DNA from: Mycobacterium sp.
Lineage (GTDB): Bacteria > Actinomycetota > Actinomycetes > Mycobacteriales > Mycobacteriaceae
Direction: 5' to 3'
Length of the DNA stretch: 32,305 bases
NCBI GenBank assembly: GCA_025965975.1
Contig: JAOPVX010000042.1
Span: forward strand, 1 to 32,305
The notes below the pieces were generated by a model, which saw only the letters and a program-made list of their open reading frames with translations, was not told where the DNA came from and made no database searches. Shown here one piece after another: positions 7,662 to 16,539 of the stretch. Numbering within the stretch: position 1 is the stretch's first letter; each line of letters starts with the position of its first letter. A program made the position numbers and the translations under genes.

Positions 7662-8930
7662 CTACAGCTGCTGGTAGAGCGGATAGCGCTCGGCGAGGTC
7701 GCTGACCGCACGGGCCAGTTTCGCGGCGTCCGCGTCCGGCGCGGCGATCAGGCACTGCGCGATCAGATCGGCGACCGCGGTGAAGTCCTCGGCTTGAAAG
7801 CCCCGCGCCGCGAGCGCCGACGTGCCGATGCGCAGACCAGACGTCACCATCGGCGGGCGAGGATCGAATGGAACCGCGTTGCGGTTCACCGTGATTCCGA
7901 TCGCCGCCAACCGGTCCTCGGCCTGTTGTCCGTCGATCTCCGCGTTGCGGAGGTCGACCAGCACGAGGTGTACGTCGGTACCTCCGGTGAGTACGGTAAT
8001 GCCCGCGTCGCGGACATCGGGCTCACCGAGCCGCGCGGCGAGCGCCCTGGCGCCCTCGATGCAGCGCCGCTGACGCTCAACGAAATCGGGCTGGGCCGCC
8101 ATCTTGAAGGCCACCGCCTTACCGGCGATGACATGTTCCAGTGGTCCGCCTTGCTGACCCGGGAAGACCGCCGAGTTGAGCTTCTTGGCGAAGTCCGCCT
8201 CGTTGGTCAGAATGATTCCGCCGCGCGGTCCGCCGAGGGTCTTGTGCGTAGTCGAGGTGACCACATGGGCGTGCGGCACCGGTGAGGGGTGCAGACCCGC
8301 GGCGACCAGGCCTGCGAAGTGCGCCATATCGACCATGAGATAGGCGCCCACTTCGTCGGCGATCTCTCGGAAGCGGGCGAAGTCCAGGTGGCGCGGGTAG
8401 GCCGACCAGCCCGCGATGATCATCTGGGGTCGATGTTCTCGGGCAGCCTCGGCCACCTGGTCCATGTCGATCAAGTAGTCCTCGGGGGAAACTCCGTAGG
8501 CGGCGACCTGATAGAGCTTGCCCGAGAAGTTCAGTCGCATTCCATGCGTGAGGTGGCCGCCGCAGTCGAGCGAAAGGCCGAAGATGGTGTCGCCTGGCTT
8601 GATCAATGCATGCATGACCGCGGCGTTGGCCTGCGCGCCGGAATGCGGTTGCACATTGGCGAATTTCGCGGCGAACAGGGCCTTGACACGGTCGATCGCG
8701 AGCTGCTCGATGACATCGACGTGCTCGCAGCCCCCGTAATAGCGCCGGCCCGGATAGCCCTCCGCGTACTTGTTCGTGAGCACCGAACCCTGAGCCTGCA
8801 TGACCGCAAGCGGCGCGTGGTTCTCCGATGCGATCATCTCGAGGCCGCTGCGCTGGCGCTCGAGTTCCTTACCGATCAGCTCGGCGATCTCGGGATCGAA
8901 ATCGCTGAGACGTTCGTCGAGGACGCTCAT
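7662..8930 (-). CDS. glyA: Serine hydroxymethyltransferase
   Basis: 422-residue PLP enzyme interconverting glycine plus 5,10-methylene-THF with serine plus THF. The PLP-lysine motif [13 protein letters not shown] is intact, as are [15 protein letters not shown] and [23 protein letters not shown] 8930 has GGAG about 7 nt upstream. Encoded with sdaA behind a promoter carrying the GntR palindrome, this copy is probably dedicated to catabolism: it would use glycine and the methylene-THF formed by sarcosine oxidase to make serine. A separate housekeeping glyA probably exists elsewhere in the genome. Confidence 0.95.
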   Translation of the reverse strand: MSVLDERLSDFDPEIAELIGKELERQRSGLEMIASENHAPLAVMQAQGSVLTNKYAEGYPGRRYYGGCEHVDVIEQLAIDRVKALFAAKFANVQPHSGAQANAAVMHALIKPGDTIFGLSLDCGGHLTHGMRLNFSGKLYQVAAYGVSPEDYLIDMDQVAEAAREHRPQMIIAGWSAYPRHLDFARFREIADEVGAYLMVDMAHFAGLVAAGLHPSPVPHAHVVTSTTHKTLGGPRGGIILTNEADFAKKLNSAVFPGQQGGPLEHVIAGKAVAFKMAAQPDFVERQRRCIEGARALAARLGEPDVRDAGITVLTGGTDVHLVLVDLRNAEIDGQQAEDRLAAIGITVNRNAVPFDPRPPMVTSGLRIGTSALAARGFQAEDFTAVADLIAQCLIAAPDADAAKLARAVSDLAERYPLYQQL

Positions 8931-8982
8931 GCCGATGCTCCGTTCGTCGGGTTCGAAGTCCTGAATACCAGATTGAAGATGA

Positions 8983-9036
8983 CTGATATATCAGAGTGTG
9001 ACCCGCATCGTAGCCGGACCCGGCATTGACGGTCAA
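8983..9036 (-). promoter_or_regulatory. glyA-sdaA promoter with GntR-type operator
   Basis: On the minus strand, -35 TTGACC (9036-9031) and -10 TACGAT (9012-9007) are 18 nt apart, predicting a start of transcription near 9000. The perfect 12-bp palindrome CTGATATATCAG (8983-8994) lies just downstream, a typical place for repression. The same palindrome in the same arrangement precedes soxB next to the FCD-GntR gene. Confidence 0.65.
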
Positions 9037-9117
9037 GGGGCCGGTCTGATGCCGTGTTACCAGCGCGTTTCGTTTCGCTCTTCCCCTTGACAGTGATATG
9101 CGGCACAATCCAATCTG

Positions 9118-9151
9118 TTGCATGTAGAGGGTTCTATTGCGCAATACGCAA
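9118..9151 (+). promoter_or_regulatory. betB-proVWX promoter with IclR-type element
   Basis: TTGCAT (9118-9123) is spaced 18 nt from CAATAC (9142-9147). The -10 sits inside TTGCGCAATACGCAA (9137-9151), whose TTGCG/CGCAA arms are perfect. The geometry is identical to the promoters at 14912 and 18478. The predicted transcript starts near 9154, which excludes longer betB starts. A TTGACA at 9087-9092 may mark a second promoter but has no convincing -10. Confidence 0.6.
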
Positions 9152-9182
9152 CGTTAGCGTTGCCAGGCGAGAGGCCGAGCCT

Positions 9183-10661
9183 TTGGCAGAACACCCGAAT
9201 CTGTACATCGCGGGTGAATGGCGCCCGGCGCTCGATCGCGCTCGCCGCGAAATCCGATGTCCCGCCGACGGTCAGCTGGTTGCCACAGCCGCCGAGGCCT
9301 CCACCGAGGACACGCATGCCGCGATCGCCGCAGCGCGCGAAGCCTTCGACGCGGGCCCGTGGCCGAATACGCCGGAACGCGAGCGGGCGGACGTGTTGCG
9401 GCGCACCGCCGAGCTGATGGACCGCGACCGCAAGGATTTCGTCCGCGCCGAGGCGCTCGACACCGGCAAGCGGATCGTCGAAGCCGAGTACGACATGGAC
9501 GATGTCGCGGCGTGCCTGCGCTACTACGCAGGCGTCGGCGGCACCGAGGCCGGACGCGTTGTGGACACCGGCAGGACGGATGCGATCAGTCGCCTCGTCT
9601 ACGAGCCGATCGGCGTCTGCGGACTGATCACTCCCTGGAATTACCCCCTGCTGCAAGCAATCTGGAAAGTAGCGCCGGCCCTGTTGGCGGGAAACACCTT
9701 CGTGCTCAAGCCGAGCGAGCTGACACCGTCGACCGCAGTTCTTCTGATGCGGGCGTTGGAGGAAGCGGGCCTGCCTGCCGGCGTCGCCAATCTCGTTCTG
9801 GGTGCCGGGCCGGCCGCCGGCGCACCGTTGTCGGAACACCCGGATGTGGACATGGTCTCTTTCACCGGCGGCGTCGCATCGGGTATCCGGGTGATGGCGG
9901 CGGCCGCGACGACCGTCAAACGGGTCGCGCTGGAACTCGGAGGGAAGAATCCCAACGTCGTTTTCGCCGACGCCGACTTCGAGGCCGCAGTGGATTTCGC
10001 GCTCACCGCAGTGTTCCTGCATTCGGGCCAAGTGTGTTCGGCGGGCGCCCGCCTGATCGTCGAGCAGTCGATCCACGATGGGTTCGTCGACGAGGTCGTC
10101 CGTCGTGCCGAGCGGATCACCCTCGGTGGACCGTTCGACCCGGACGCCGAGACGGGCCCGCTGATCTCCGCCGCACACCGCGACAAGATAGAGGCGTATG
10201 TGGCCGCCGGACTGGCCGAGGGCGCGGTGCTGCGTTGCGGCGGCCGCCGGCCGGACGACCCGCGCCTTCACGATGGCTTCTTCTATCTCCCAACAGTTCT
10301 CGATGGCTGTCACTCAGGCATGTCGGTGACGAAAGACGAATCGTTCGGCCCGGTGCTCACCGTCGAGACATTCACCGATGAAGACGACGCAGTACGCATC
10401 GCCAACGACACCGACTACGGGTTGGCGGGCGCGGTTTGGACTCAGGACGCGGGCAAGGCGCAGCGCGTCGCGCACCGACTGCGGCACGGGACCATCTGGA
10501 TCAACGACTACCACCCCTACGTGCCGCAGGCCGAATGGGGCGGAATGAAGCGCTCCGGCATCGGCCGCGAACTCGGCCGGGCCGGCCTCGACGAATACCG
10601 CGAGATCAAACACATCTGGCAGAACACCAACCCACGGCCCGAGCGGTGGTTCCGGGGATAA
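9183..10661 (+). CDS. betB: Betaine aldehyde dehydrogenase
   Basis: 492-residue NAD(P)-dependent aldehyde dehydrogenase, oxidising betaine aldehyde to glycine betaine. The family order is intact: the Rossmann contact region with PWNYPLLQAIWKVAPALLAG, the FTGGVASG turn, catalytic Glu in ELGGKNPNVVF and catalytic Cys in SGQVCSAGARL. The C-terminal oligomerisation part holds EWGGMKRSGIGRELG. TTG 9183 was chosen: GAGAGG lies 8 nt upstream, and the protein then starts MAEHPNLYIAGEW. Upstream in-frame starts precede the predicted promoter. Its substrate is inferred from the neighbouring choline dehydrogenase and betaine genes. It leads a probable operon with proVWX. Confidence 0.85.
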   Translation: MAEHPNLYIAGEWRPALDRARREIRCPADGQLVATAAEASTEDTHAAIAAAREAFDAGPWPNTPERERADVLRRTAELMDRDRKDFVRAEALDTGKRIVEAEYDMDDVAACLRYYAGVGGTEAGRVVDTGRTDAISRLVYEPIGVCGLITPWNYPLLQAIWKVAPALLAGNTFVLKPSELTPSTAVLLMRALEEAGLPAGVANLVLGAGPAAGAPLSEHPDVDMVSFTGGVASGIRVMAAAATTVKRVALELGGKNPNVVFADADFEAAVDFALTAVFLHSGQVCSAGARLIVEQSIHDGFVDEVVRRAERITLGGPFDPDAETGPLISAAHRDKIEAYVAAGLAEGAVLRCGGRRPDDPRLHDGFFYLPTVLDGCHSGMSVTKDESFGPVLTVETFTDEDDAVRIANDTDYGLAGAVWTQDAGKAQRVAHRLRHGTIWINDYHPYVPQAEWGGMKRSGIGRELGRAGLDEYREIKHIWQNTNPRPERWFRG

Positions 10662-10718
10662 CCCTTCGGGCCCGCCGCACCCCGATTGACCGACAGCCCA
10701 ATTAGTTAGGAGATTCCG

Positions 10719-11813
10719 GTGGCCATCCACACAGAGAGTGCACCCACGACGGTGGTCGCTCCGCCCAGCCCTGGCCGCGACGACGCGGAACTCAGTGTCG
10801 AAGGACTGTGGAAGGTCTTCGGCAACAAGGCTTCCGACGTCGCATGCGACGAGAGCATGGAAAGGCTCAGCGTCCAGGACATCAAGAAGAAGACGGGGTG
10901 CGCGGTCGCCGTGCGCGACGTCAGCTTCGACGTCGGCTGCGGCGAGGTGTTCGTCGTGATGGGCCTGTCCGGTTCCGGCAAGTCCACGCTGGTGCGATGT
11001 CTGACGCGGCTCATCGAGCCGACAAAGGGCCATGTGGTGTTCCAGGGCACCGACATCACGGCCGCGGGCGAGAAAGAGCTGCGAGACCTGCGCCGCCGCA
11101 AGGTCTCGATGGTCTTCCAACATTTCGGCCTGCTGCCCCACCGGCGGGTGCTCGACAACGTCTCATACGGCCTCGAGGTCCGTGGCACCGACAAGAAGGA
11201 CAGGATGAAGCGTGCCGCCGAGGTCACCGAGCTGGTCGGGCTGGCGGGGTACGAGAACTCCTACCCGGATCAGCTGTCCGGTGGCATGAAGCAGCGGGTC
11301 GGGCTGGCACGCGCACTGGCCAGCGATCCGGACATGCTGCTGTTCGACGAGCCGTTTTCGGCGCTGGATCCGCTGATCCGGCGCGACATGCAGAACGAGG
11401 TGATCCGGCTGCACCACGAGATGGGCAAGACGATGGTGTTCATCACGCACGACCTGTCCGAGGCGCTCAAGCTCGGCGACCGGATCCTGATCATGCGCGA
11501 CGGAGCGATGGTCCAGGTCGGCACCGGTGACGAGCTCGTCGGCGCCCCGGCCGACGACTATGTTCGCGAATTCGTCAGCGACATACCACGTTCGCGGGTG
11601 CTGACACTGAAATGGATCATGCGCGAGAAGCGCCCCGACGATCCGGTCGACGGCCCCGAGATGGCCCCGGACACCGTGATTCGCGATGCCGTCGACCCGG
11701 TGCTCGCCGCCGAGAAGCCGATCAAGGTGGTCTCGGACGGTAAGTTACTTGGCATCGTCGGCCGGAGTGAGATCCTCGCGGTGATCGGCAAGGTCGACGA
11801 GGGCGGTGCGTGA
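10719..11813 (+). CDS. proV: Glycine betaine/choline ABC transporter, ATP-binding protein
   Basis: 364-residue ATPase of the ProV/OpuAA quaternary-amine type. Walker A is GLSGSGKST (about residues 86-94), the Q-loop lies near [12 protein letters not shown], the signature is LSGGMKQR, Walker B is MLLFDEP, and the switch His is in ITHDLSEA. After the nucleotide-binding domain comes a short CBS-like C-terminal stretch ([19 protein letters not shown]), the region that senses osmolarity in OpuA-type ATPases; here only about half is present. GTG 10719 follows AGGAG by 6 nt. It lies 57 nt after betB and overlaps the permease gene by one base. It powers uptake; substrate choice among betaine, choline and carnitine is inferred. 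Confidence 0.9.
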   Translation: MAIHTESAPTTVVAPPSPGRDDAELSVEGLWKVFGNKASDVACDESMERLSVQDIKKKTGCAVAVRDVSFDVGCGEVFVVMGLSGSGKSTLVRCLTRLIEPTKGHVVFQGTDITAAGEKELRDLRRRKVSMVFQHFGLLPHRRVLDNVSYGLEVRGTDKKDRMKRAAEVTELVGLAGYENSYPDQLSGGMKQRVGLARALASDPDMLLFDEPFSALDPLIRRDMQNEVIRLHHEMGKTMVFITHDLSEALKLGDRILIMRDGAMVQVGTGDELVGAPADDYVREFVSDIPRSRVLTLKWIMREKRPDDPVDGPEMAPDTVIRDAVDPVLAAEKPIKVVSDGKLLGIVGRSEILAVIGKVDEGGA

Positions 11814-13864
11814 TGGCCACCATCGCGGTAGGAGCACCACCGGCACCACCGGCGCCGGCGGCACAGCCGCGGACGTCGTGGTTCTCCGAACGTGGGCCTG
11901 CACAGTTCATTGCGGCCATCGGCGCAGTGTTGGGTGTCTGGATTGTGCTGTTCACTCTGCTGCGCGGCCGCAACACGCTTGCCCTCGCACCGGCCGACAC
12001 CAAGCCGCTGCATGTCTGGCTCTCGGACCTGCAGACCTCCGTCGGCGAGGGAAGAAACACCAACCCACTCTTCACGTATCTCTTCAATCCGATCCGGTCG
12101 GTGATCGACGCGTTCGCGACCGCGATTCAGGACCTGATCGCGCACCCCGTCGACGGGCGGCCCGTCCCCTACATCGGTTGGCTCGGCGTCGTGGTGCTGT
12201 TCACGGTTCTGGCCTGGCTTCTCGGCAACTGGAAGGTCGCGCTGCTCACCCTGTGCGGGTTGTTGTTCATGGGTTTGCAGGGCCTGTGGCAAGAGAGCAT
12301 GGACACCTTGGCGCTGACCATCGCCGCCGTCGTGATAGCGCTGCTCATCGGAATTCCGTTGGGCATCTGGGCCGGGATATCGGACGGGTTCAATCGCTTC
12401 ATCACCCCGGTGCTGGATTTCATGCAGATCCTGCCGTCTTTCGTCTACCTCGCACCGCTGACGCTGGCCTTCCTGATCGGCCCGGCCGCGGCAGTGATCG
12501 CCACGGTGATCTACGCGGCTCCCCCCGTCATCCGGCTCACCGCACACGGCATTCGGTCCGTGCCGCAAGAATCGCGTGAGGCGGTCGAGTCGCTGGGTGC
12601 CACCAGACAGCAGGAGTTGTTCGGGGCGCTGCTGCCAATGGCCAAGCGCACCATCGTGCTCGGCATCAACCAGACCATCATGGCCGCGCTGGCGATGGTC
12701 ACCATCGCCGCGCTGATCGCCGCTCCTGGCCTCGGTCAGGTGGTGATCCAGGCGTTGTCGACCCAGGACGTCGGCACCGCATTCAACGCCGGTCTTGCCA
12801 TCGTGCTGTTGGCCATCATCCTGGACCGGACCACCACGGCCGCGAGCGAGCGCGTGGAAACCCAACGGCGAAAGTCGGCCGAGCCCAGCCAGTTTCGGCG
12901 TCCCGCGATCGCGATCGGCGCCGTCGTGACGGCGATCGCGATCTGGCTGTCCTACACCTACCAGCTGGTGGCGATCTTCCCGTCGTCGTTACAGATCGGG
13001 ACGGCTCGCATCGGGCTCGATGTCGGCACACACATCATCAACGTCGCGAACTCCGTGACCAACTGGGCGCAAACCAGCTTCTCCGGGGTAACCAACGGCA
13101 TCAAGGACGTGGTCACCGCGTGGGCACTCGACCCGCTGCAGACGCTGCTGGACAGCTCGCCGTGGTGGCTCACCTTCATGGCGATCACCGCGATCGCGGC
13201 GATCGTCGGGGGTCGCATCGCCGCGCTCATCACGGCCGTGTGCCTCGGCCTGATCGCGTGGCCGCTGTGGCTGTGGCAGGACACCATGGACACCCTCGCC
13301 GCGGTGCTGGTCGCCACCGTGGTGGTCGTCGCGCTCGGGGTGGTGGTCGGCGTCTGGATGGGCCGCAGCCCCACTGCGGACAAGATCGTGCGACCGTTCC
13401 TGGACGCCGCCCAGACCATGCCGTCGTTCGTGTATCTGGTGCCGTTCCTCGCGTTGTTCTCGGCATCGCGATTCACCGGCATCGTGGCGGCGATCGTCTA
13501 CGCGGCCCCGGTGTCGATCAAGATCATGGCCGACGGGATCCGCGGTGTGTCGCCCGAGACCGTCGAGGCGGCCCGCTCGGTGGGGTCGAACTCCTGGCAA
13601 GTAATCACCAAGGTGCAGCTGCCGATGGCCGCGCGTTCGCTGACGCTGGCGACCAATCAGGGCCTTATATATGTGCTCTCCATGGTGGTGGTCGCCGGTC
13701 TGGTCGGCGGCGGCGCGCTGGGCTACCTCGTAGTGGCCGGCTTCTCGCAGACCAGCCTGTTCGGCAAGGGCCTGGCGGCGGGTCTGGCCATTGTGCTGCT
13801 CGGCACCATTCTCGACCGCACCACCGCGGCCGCGGCGCGACGGATAGGACGGACGGGCGAATGA
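11813..13864 (+). CDS. proW: ABC transporter permease, two fused ProW-like domains
   Basis: 683-residue membrane protein holding two binding-protein-dependent permease domains in one chain. The first EAA-like loop is SREAVESLGATRQQELFGAL (about residue 255); the second is SPETVEAARSVGSNSWQVIT (about residue 580). Each half has its own set of transmembrane helices and repeated landmarks (MQILPSFVYLAPLTLAF and AQTMPSFVYLVPFLALF). Most ProW/OpuAB proteins are single-domain and dimerise; here the dimer is covalent. ATG 11813 overlaps the proV stop (TGATG), and the substrate-binding gene overlaps its end by 4 nt. Translational coupling of all three transporter genes is likely. Confidence 0.9.
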   Translation: MATIAVGAPPAPPAPAAQPRTSWFSERGPAQFIAAIGAVLGVWIVLFTLLRGRNTLALAPADTKPLHVWLSDLQTSVGEGRNTNPLFTYLFNPIRSVIDAFATAIQDLIAHPVDGRPVPYIGWLGVVVLFTVLAWLLGNWKVALLTLCGLLFMGLQGLWQESMDTLALTIAAVVIALLIGIPLGIWAGISDGFNRFITPVLDFMQILPSFVYLAPLTLAFLIGPAAAVIATVIYAAPPVIRLTAHGIRSVPQESREAVESLGATRQQELFGALLPMAKRTIVLGINQTIMAALAMVTIAALIAAPGLGQVVIQALSTQDVGTAFNAGLAIVLLAIILDRTTTAASERVETQRRKSAEPSQFRRPAIAIGAVVTAIAIWLSYTYQLVAIFPSSLQIGTARIGLDVGTHIINVANSVTNWAQTSFSGVTNGIKDVVTAWALDPLQTLLDSSPWWLTFMAITAIAAIVGGRIAALITAVCLGLIAWPLWLWQDTMDTLAAVLVATVVVVALGVVVGVWMGRSPTADKIVRPFLDAAQTMPSFVYLVPFLALFSASRFTGIVAAIVYAAPVSIKIMADGIRGVSPETVEAARSVGSNSWQVITKVQLPMAARSLTLATNQGLIYVLSMVVVAGLVGGGALGYLVVAGFSQTSLFGKGLAAGLAIVLLGTILDRTTAAAARRIGRTGE

Positions 13865-14847
13865 GACGCATTGCTATCGCGGCGGCGGCCGCGGCGCTGG
13901 TGTTGTTGATCTCGGGTTGCAACGCCACCAAGGTGTCGGACCTGCAGAGCCGAGGGCAGTTGAAGCCCGGCAGCAAGCCGTGCGGCACCTTCAACGTGGC
14001 CATCAACGCGTGGGTGGGTTACCAGGCGGATGCGGCCGTGCTTACCTATCTCGCGGAAAACAAGTTGGGCTGCGTGGTCAAGCAGAAACATGTCGCCGAG
14101 CAGGTCGCCTGGCAGGGCCTGTCCACCGGCCAAATCGACGCCATCCTCGAGAACTGGGGTCACGACGACCTACGCAAGCAGTACATCGACATCATGGGCG
14201 TCGCGCAGAGCGGCGGCTCCACCGGCAACGTGGGTGAGATCGGCTGGTATGTGCCGCCGTGGATGGTCGAGAAGTACCCGGACATCACCGACTGGCGCAA
14301 CCTAGACAAGTATGCCGAGGTGTTCCGGACCTCCGAATCCGGCGACAAGGGGCAACTGCTCGACGGGGATCCGTCCTACGTCACCAACGACGCCGCGCTG
14401 GTGGCCAACCTGGGCCTTAACTACAAGGTGGTACAGGGCGGCAGCGAAACGGCGTTGATCGCCAGCCTCCGCCAGGCACAGGAGCGCAAGATCCCGATGC
14501 TGGCGTACTTCTATTCGCCGCAGTGGTTCCTCGGTGAGGTGCCGCTGGTGAAGGTCAACCTGCCGCCCTACACCTCGGGATGCGACGCCGATCCGGCCAA
14601 GATCGCCTGCGACTATCCGAAGTACGACTTGGACAAGATCGTCTCGACCAAGTTCGCCGCGTCCGGCAGCCCGGCCTACGCGCTGCTGAAGAACTTCCAA
14701 TGGACCAACGAGGATCAGAACTCCGTCGCCCGCTCGATCGCGGTGGACGGGATGAGTGACGACGAGGCCGCCAAGAAGTTCATCGATGCGCACCCGCAGC
14801 TCGTCGCCAAGTGGTTGGCCGGCACCGGAGCAGAGACTACGGCCTGA
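13861..14847 (+). CDS. proX: Glycine betaine-type substrate-binding lipoprotein
   Basis: 328-residue ProX/OpuAC-family solute receptor. A lipoprotein signal peptide ends in LISGC (lipid-modified Cys20), so the protein is anchored outside the membrane. The binding domain begins with FNVAINAWVGYQADAAVLTYL and contains Trp-rich segments (AWQGLSTGQIDAILENWGHD and GEIGWYVPPWMVEKYPDITD) of the kind that form aromatic cages around quaternary amines. The start ATG 13861 overlaps the permease stop (ATGA), which rules out the much longer upstream frame. The actual ligand (betaine or choline) cannot be settled from sequence. Confidence 0.9.
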   Translation: MRRIAIAAAAAALVLLISGCNATKVSDLQSRGQLKPGSKPCGTFNVAINAWVGYQADAAVLTYLAENKLGCVVKQKHVAEQVAWQGLSTGQIDAILENWGHDDLRKQYIDIMGVAQSGGSTGNVGEIGWYVPPWMVEKYPDITDWRNLDKYAEVFRTSESGDKGQLLDGDPSYVTNDAALVANLGLNYKVVQGGSETALIASLRQAQERKIPMLAYFYSPQWFLGEVPLVKVNLPPYTSGCDADPAKIACDYPKYDLDKIVSTKFAASGSPAYALLKNFQWTNEDQNSVARSIAVDGMSDDEAAKKFIDAHPQLVAKWLAGTGAETTA

Positions 14848-14911
14848 CCGAAGCCGTCAGAAAGTAGTGCGCCAACGCTCTTGACAGCGCTAGGCAACGT
14901 CCACCACGCTG

Positions 14912-14945
14912 TTGCATATCGCGCGTCATGTTTCGTAATACGATA
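14912..14945 (+). promoter_or_regulatory. Rieske operon promoter with IclR-type element
   Basis: TTGCAT (14912-14917) is 18 nt from TAATAC (14936-14941). The 15-bp element TTTCGTAATACGATA (14931-14945) covers the -10 and contains the inverted repeat TCGTA-A-TACGA. The spacing is identical to the betB promoter. The predicted start of transcription near 14948 precedes the GGGAAGG ribosome site at 14961-14967. Confidence 0.6.
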
Positions 14946-14975
14946 CAAAATCGCCACAATGGGAAGGCCACGGTA

Positions 14976-15338
14976 TTGCTCGAAATCTGTCCAGTCGCGG
15001 CCCTGCCCCGCGGTGAGGCGCGGCGGGTCGAAGCGGATCCACCGATCGCGGTTTTTCACACCGACGACGGCGAGGTGTTCGCGGTCGACGACACCTGCAC
15101 GCATCAGGACGCGTCGCTCGCCGACGGCTGGCTGGAGGGCTGTGAAATCGAATGCCCGCTGCACGCATCGCGTTTCGACCTTCGTACGGGTGCCGTCGAC
15201 GCGCCACCGGCGAAGCTACCCGTGCGCACCCACGAAGTGGTCATCCTCGACGGCGTGATCAACGTCGTCCTCGACGATGCCCCGCCCAACCTTCCCCCCG
15301 GCGTCACCACCCGCGCGGTCGGCGAGGGGGCACAGTGA
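14976..15338 (+). CDS. Rieske-type ferredoxin
   Basis: 120-residue soluble Rieske 2Fe-2S ferredoxin, an electron carrier to a ring-hydroxylating-type oxygenase. The cluster motifs are CTHQDASL (C41, H43) and CPLHASRF (C60, H63). TTG 14976 was chosen because GGGAAGG lies 8 nt upstream and the product then begins MLEICPVAALPRGE, as in related ferredoxins. A longer frame from ATG 14928 would start before the predicted transcript and run through the operator. It overlaps the reductase gene by 4 nt (GTGA). With the next two genes it forms a three-component oxygenase system. Confidence 0.9.
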   Translation: MLEICPVAALPRGEARRVEADPPIAVFHTDDGEVFAVDDTCTHQDASLADGWLEGCEIECPLHASRFDLRTGAVDAPPAKLPVRTHEVVILDGVINVVLDDAPPNLPPGVTTRAVGEGAQ

Positions 15339-16504
15339 AAAGCGTCGCGGTGATAGGTGCGTCGCTGGCGGGACTGTCGGCGGCCCGCGCGTTGCGCGCA
15401 CAGGGTTTCGACGGCGAGCTGACGGTCGTCGGCGGCGAGGCGCGGCGGCCCTACGACCGTCCCCCGCTGTCGAAGGAGTTCCTGGCCGGTGATGTCGGCG
15501 AGGACGTGCTGGCTCTGGAAGCCGAGGACGACGACCTCGACGCCCAGTGGCTGCTGGGGGTGCACGCAACCCGGCTCGACGCGGCCGCAGGCGCCGTACA
15601 GCTCGACAACGGAACCACGGTCCGCACCGACGGCATCGTCGTGGCCACTGGTGCGCGGGCACGGTCATGGCCCGCCTCAGCGCGCCTCGCCGGAGTGCAC
15701 GTGCTGCGCACAGTTGACGACGCACTGGCCCTGCGCCACGACCTGCGCCCTGGCGCGCGGCTTGTAGTGATCGGCGCCGGATTCATCGGAGGCGAAGTCG
15801 CCTCGACCGCAGCGAAATTGGGATTGCACGTCACGGTGGTCGAGGCCGCGCTGGCACCGCTGGCCGGCCCGCTCGGCGTGCAACTCGGGGCCGCGGTGGC
15901 ACGGCTGCACACCGAACACGGCACCCGGCTGCTGTGTGGGGCTCCGGTTGCGGGTCTGCTCGGTACCGATCGAGTCACCGGCGTGGAATTGGCCGACGGT
16001 CGCCGGATCGCCGCCGATGTCGTCGTCGTCGGCATCGGCGCCGTCCCCAACGTCGAGTGGCTGCGCGACAGCGCCATCGAATTGGCCAACGGCGTCGTAT
16101 GCGACGCAGGCGGCGCAACCTCCGTGCCGAATGTGGTCGCGGTGGGCGACTGCGCGGCCTGGCATGAGCCGTCCGTCGGCTGGCCGCACCGCGTCGAGCA
16201 TTGGACCGGCGCGATGGAGCGCCCGGCCATCGCGGTCGCCACGTTGCTCGCGGGCGGACGGCACGACGGCATTCCGGCCAAACCCCCGTACTTCTGGTCC
16301 GATCAGTACGGCCGCCGGATCCAGTTCGCGGGCATCGCCCATCCCGGCGATGAGACCACATTCGAGGTGGGCAGTCTGCGCGACGCCAGCTTCCTGGCCG
16401 TGTACCGGCGCGGGGGTGAACCGGTCGCCGTACTGGGCGTGGATCAACCGCGGCTGTTCACGCGCTGGCGACGACAACTGGCCGTCGTGCCGGTTCCGGC
16501 CTGA
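15335..16504 (+). CDS. NAD(P)H:ferredoxin reductase, FAD-dependent
   Basis: 389-residue reductase of the putidaredoxin/rubredoxin reductase type, passing electrons from NAD(P)H to the Rieske ferredoxin. The FAD site is VAVIGASLAGLSAARALRAQ (residues 4-23), the NAD site is LVVIGAGFIGGEVAS (near 141), and the second FAD contact is VPNVVAVGDCAAW (about 263). The C-terminal third is the reductase-specific beta-rich domain. GTG 15335 overlaps the ferredoxin stop by 4 nt, with GAGGGGG just upstream. It is followed 35 nt later by the oxygenase. The electron partner is inferred from gene order. Confidence 0.9.
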   Translation: MKSVAVIGASLAGLSAARALRAQGFDGELTVVGGEARRPYDRPPLSKEFLAGDVGEDVLALEAEDDDLDAQWLLGVHATRLDAAAGAVQLDNGTTVRTDGIVVATGARARSWPASARLAGVHVLRTVDDALALRHDLRPGARLVVIGAGFIGGEVASTAAKLGLHVTVVEAALAPLAGPLGVQLGAAVARLHTEHGTRLLCGAPVAGLLGTDRVTGVELADGRRIAADVVVVGIGAVPNVEWLRDSAIELANGVVCDAGGATSVPNVVAVGDCAAWHEPSVGWPHRVEHWTGAMERPAIAVATLLAGGRHDGIPAKPPYFWSDQYGRRIQFAGIAHPGDETTFEVGSLRDASFLAVYRRGGEPVAVLGVDQPRLFTRWRRQLAVVPVPA

Positions 16505-16539
16505 CTCCCTATCCCCGCGCCACAGCAGAGGAGATCGCG

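Noticed and set aside
9054-9182. N-terminal extension of the aldehyde dehydrogenase
   Set aside because: The predicted promoter and operator lie inside it, and the family N-terminus begins at the TTG at 9183.
11558-12865. 435-codon minus-strand frame opposite the transporter genes
   Set aside because: Gln/Arg/Asp-rich antisense artefact of hydrophobic permease codons.
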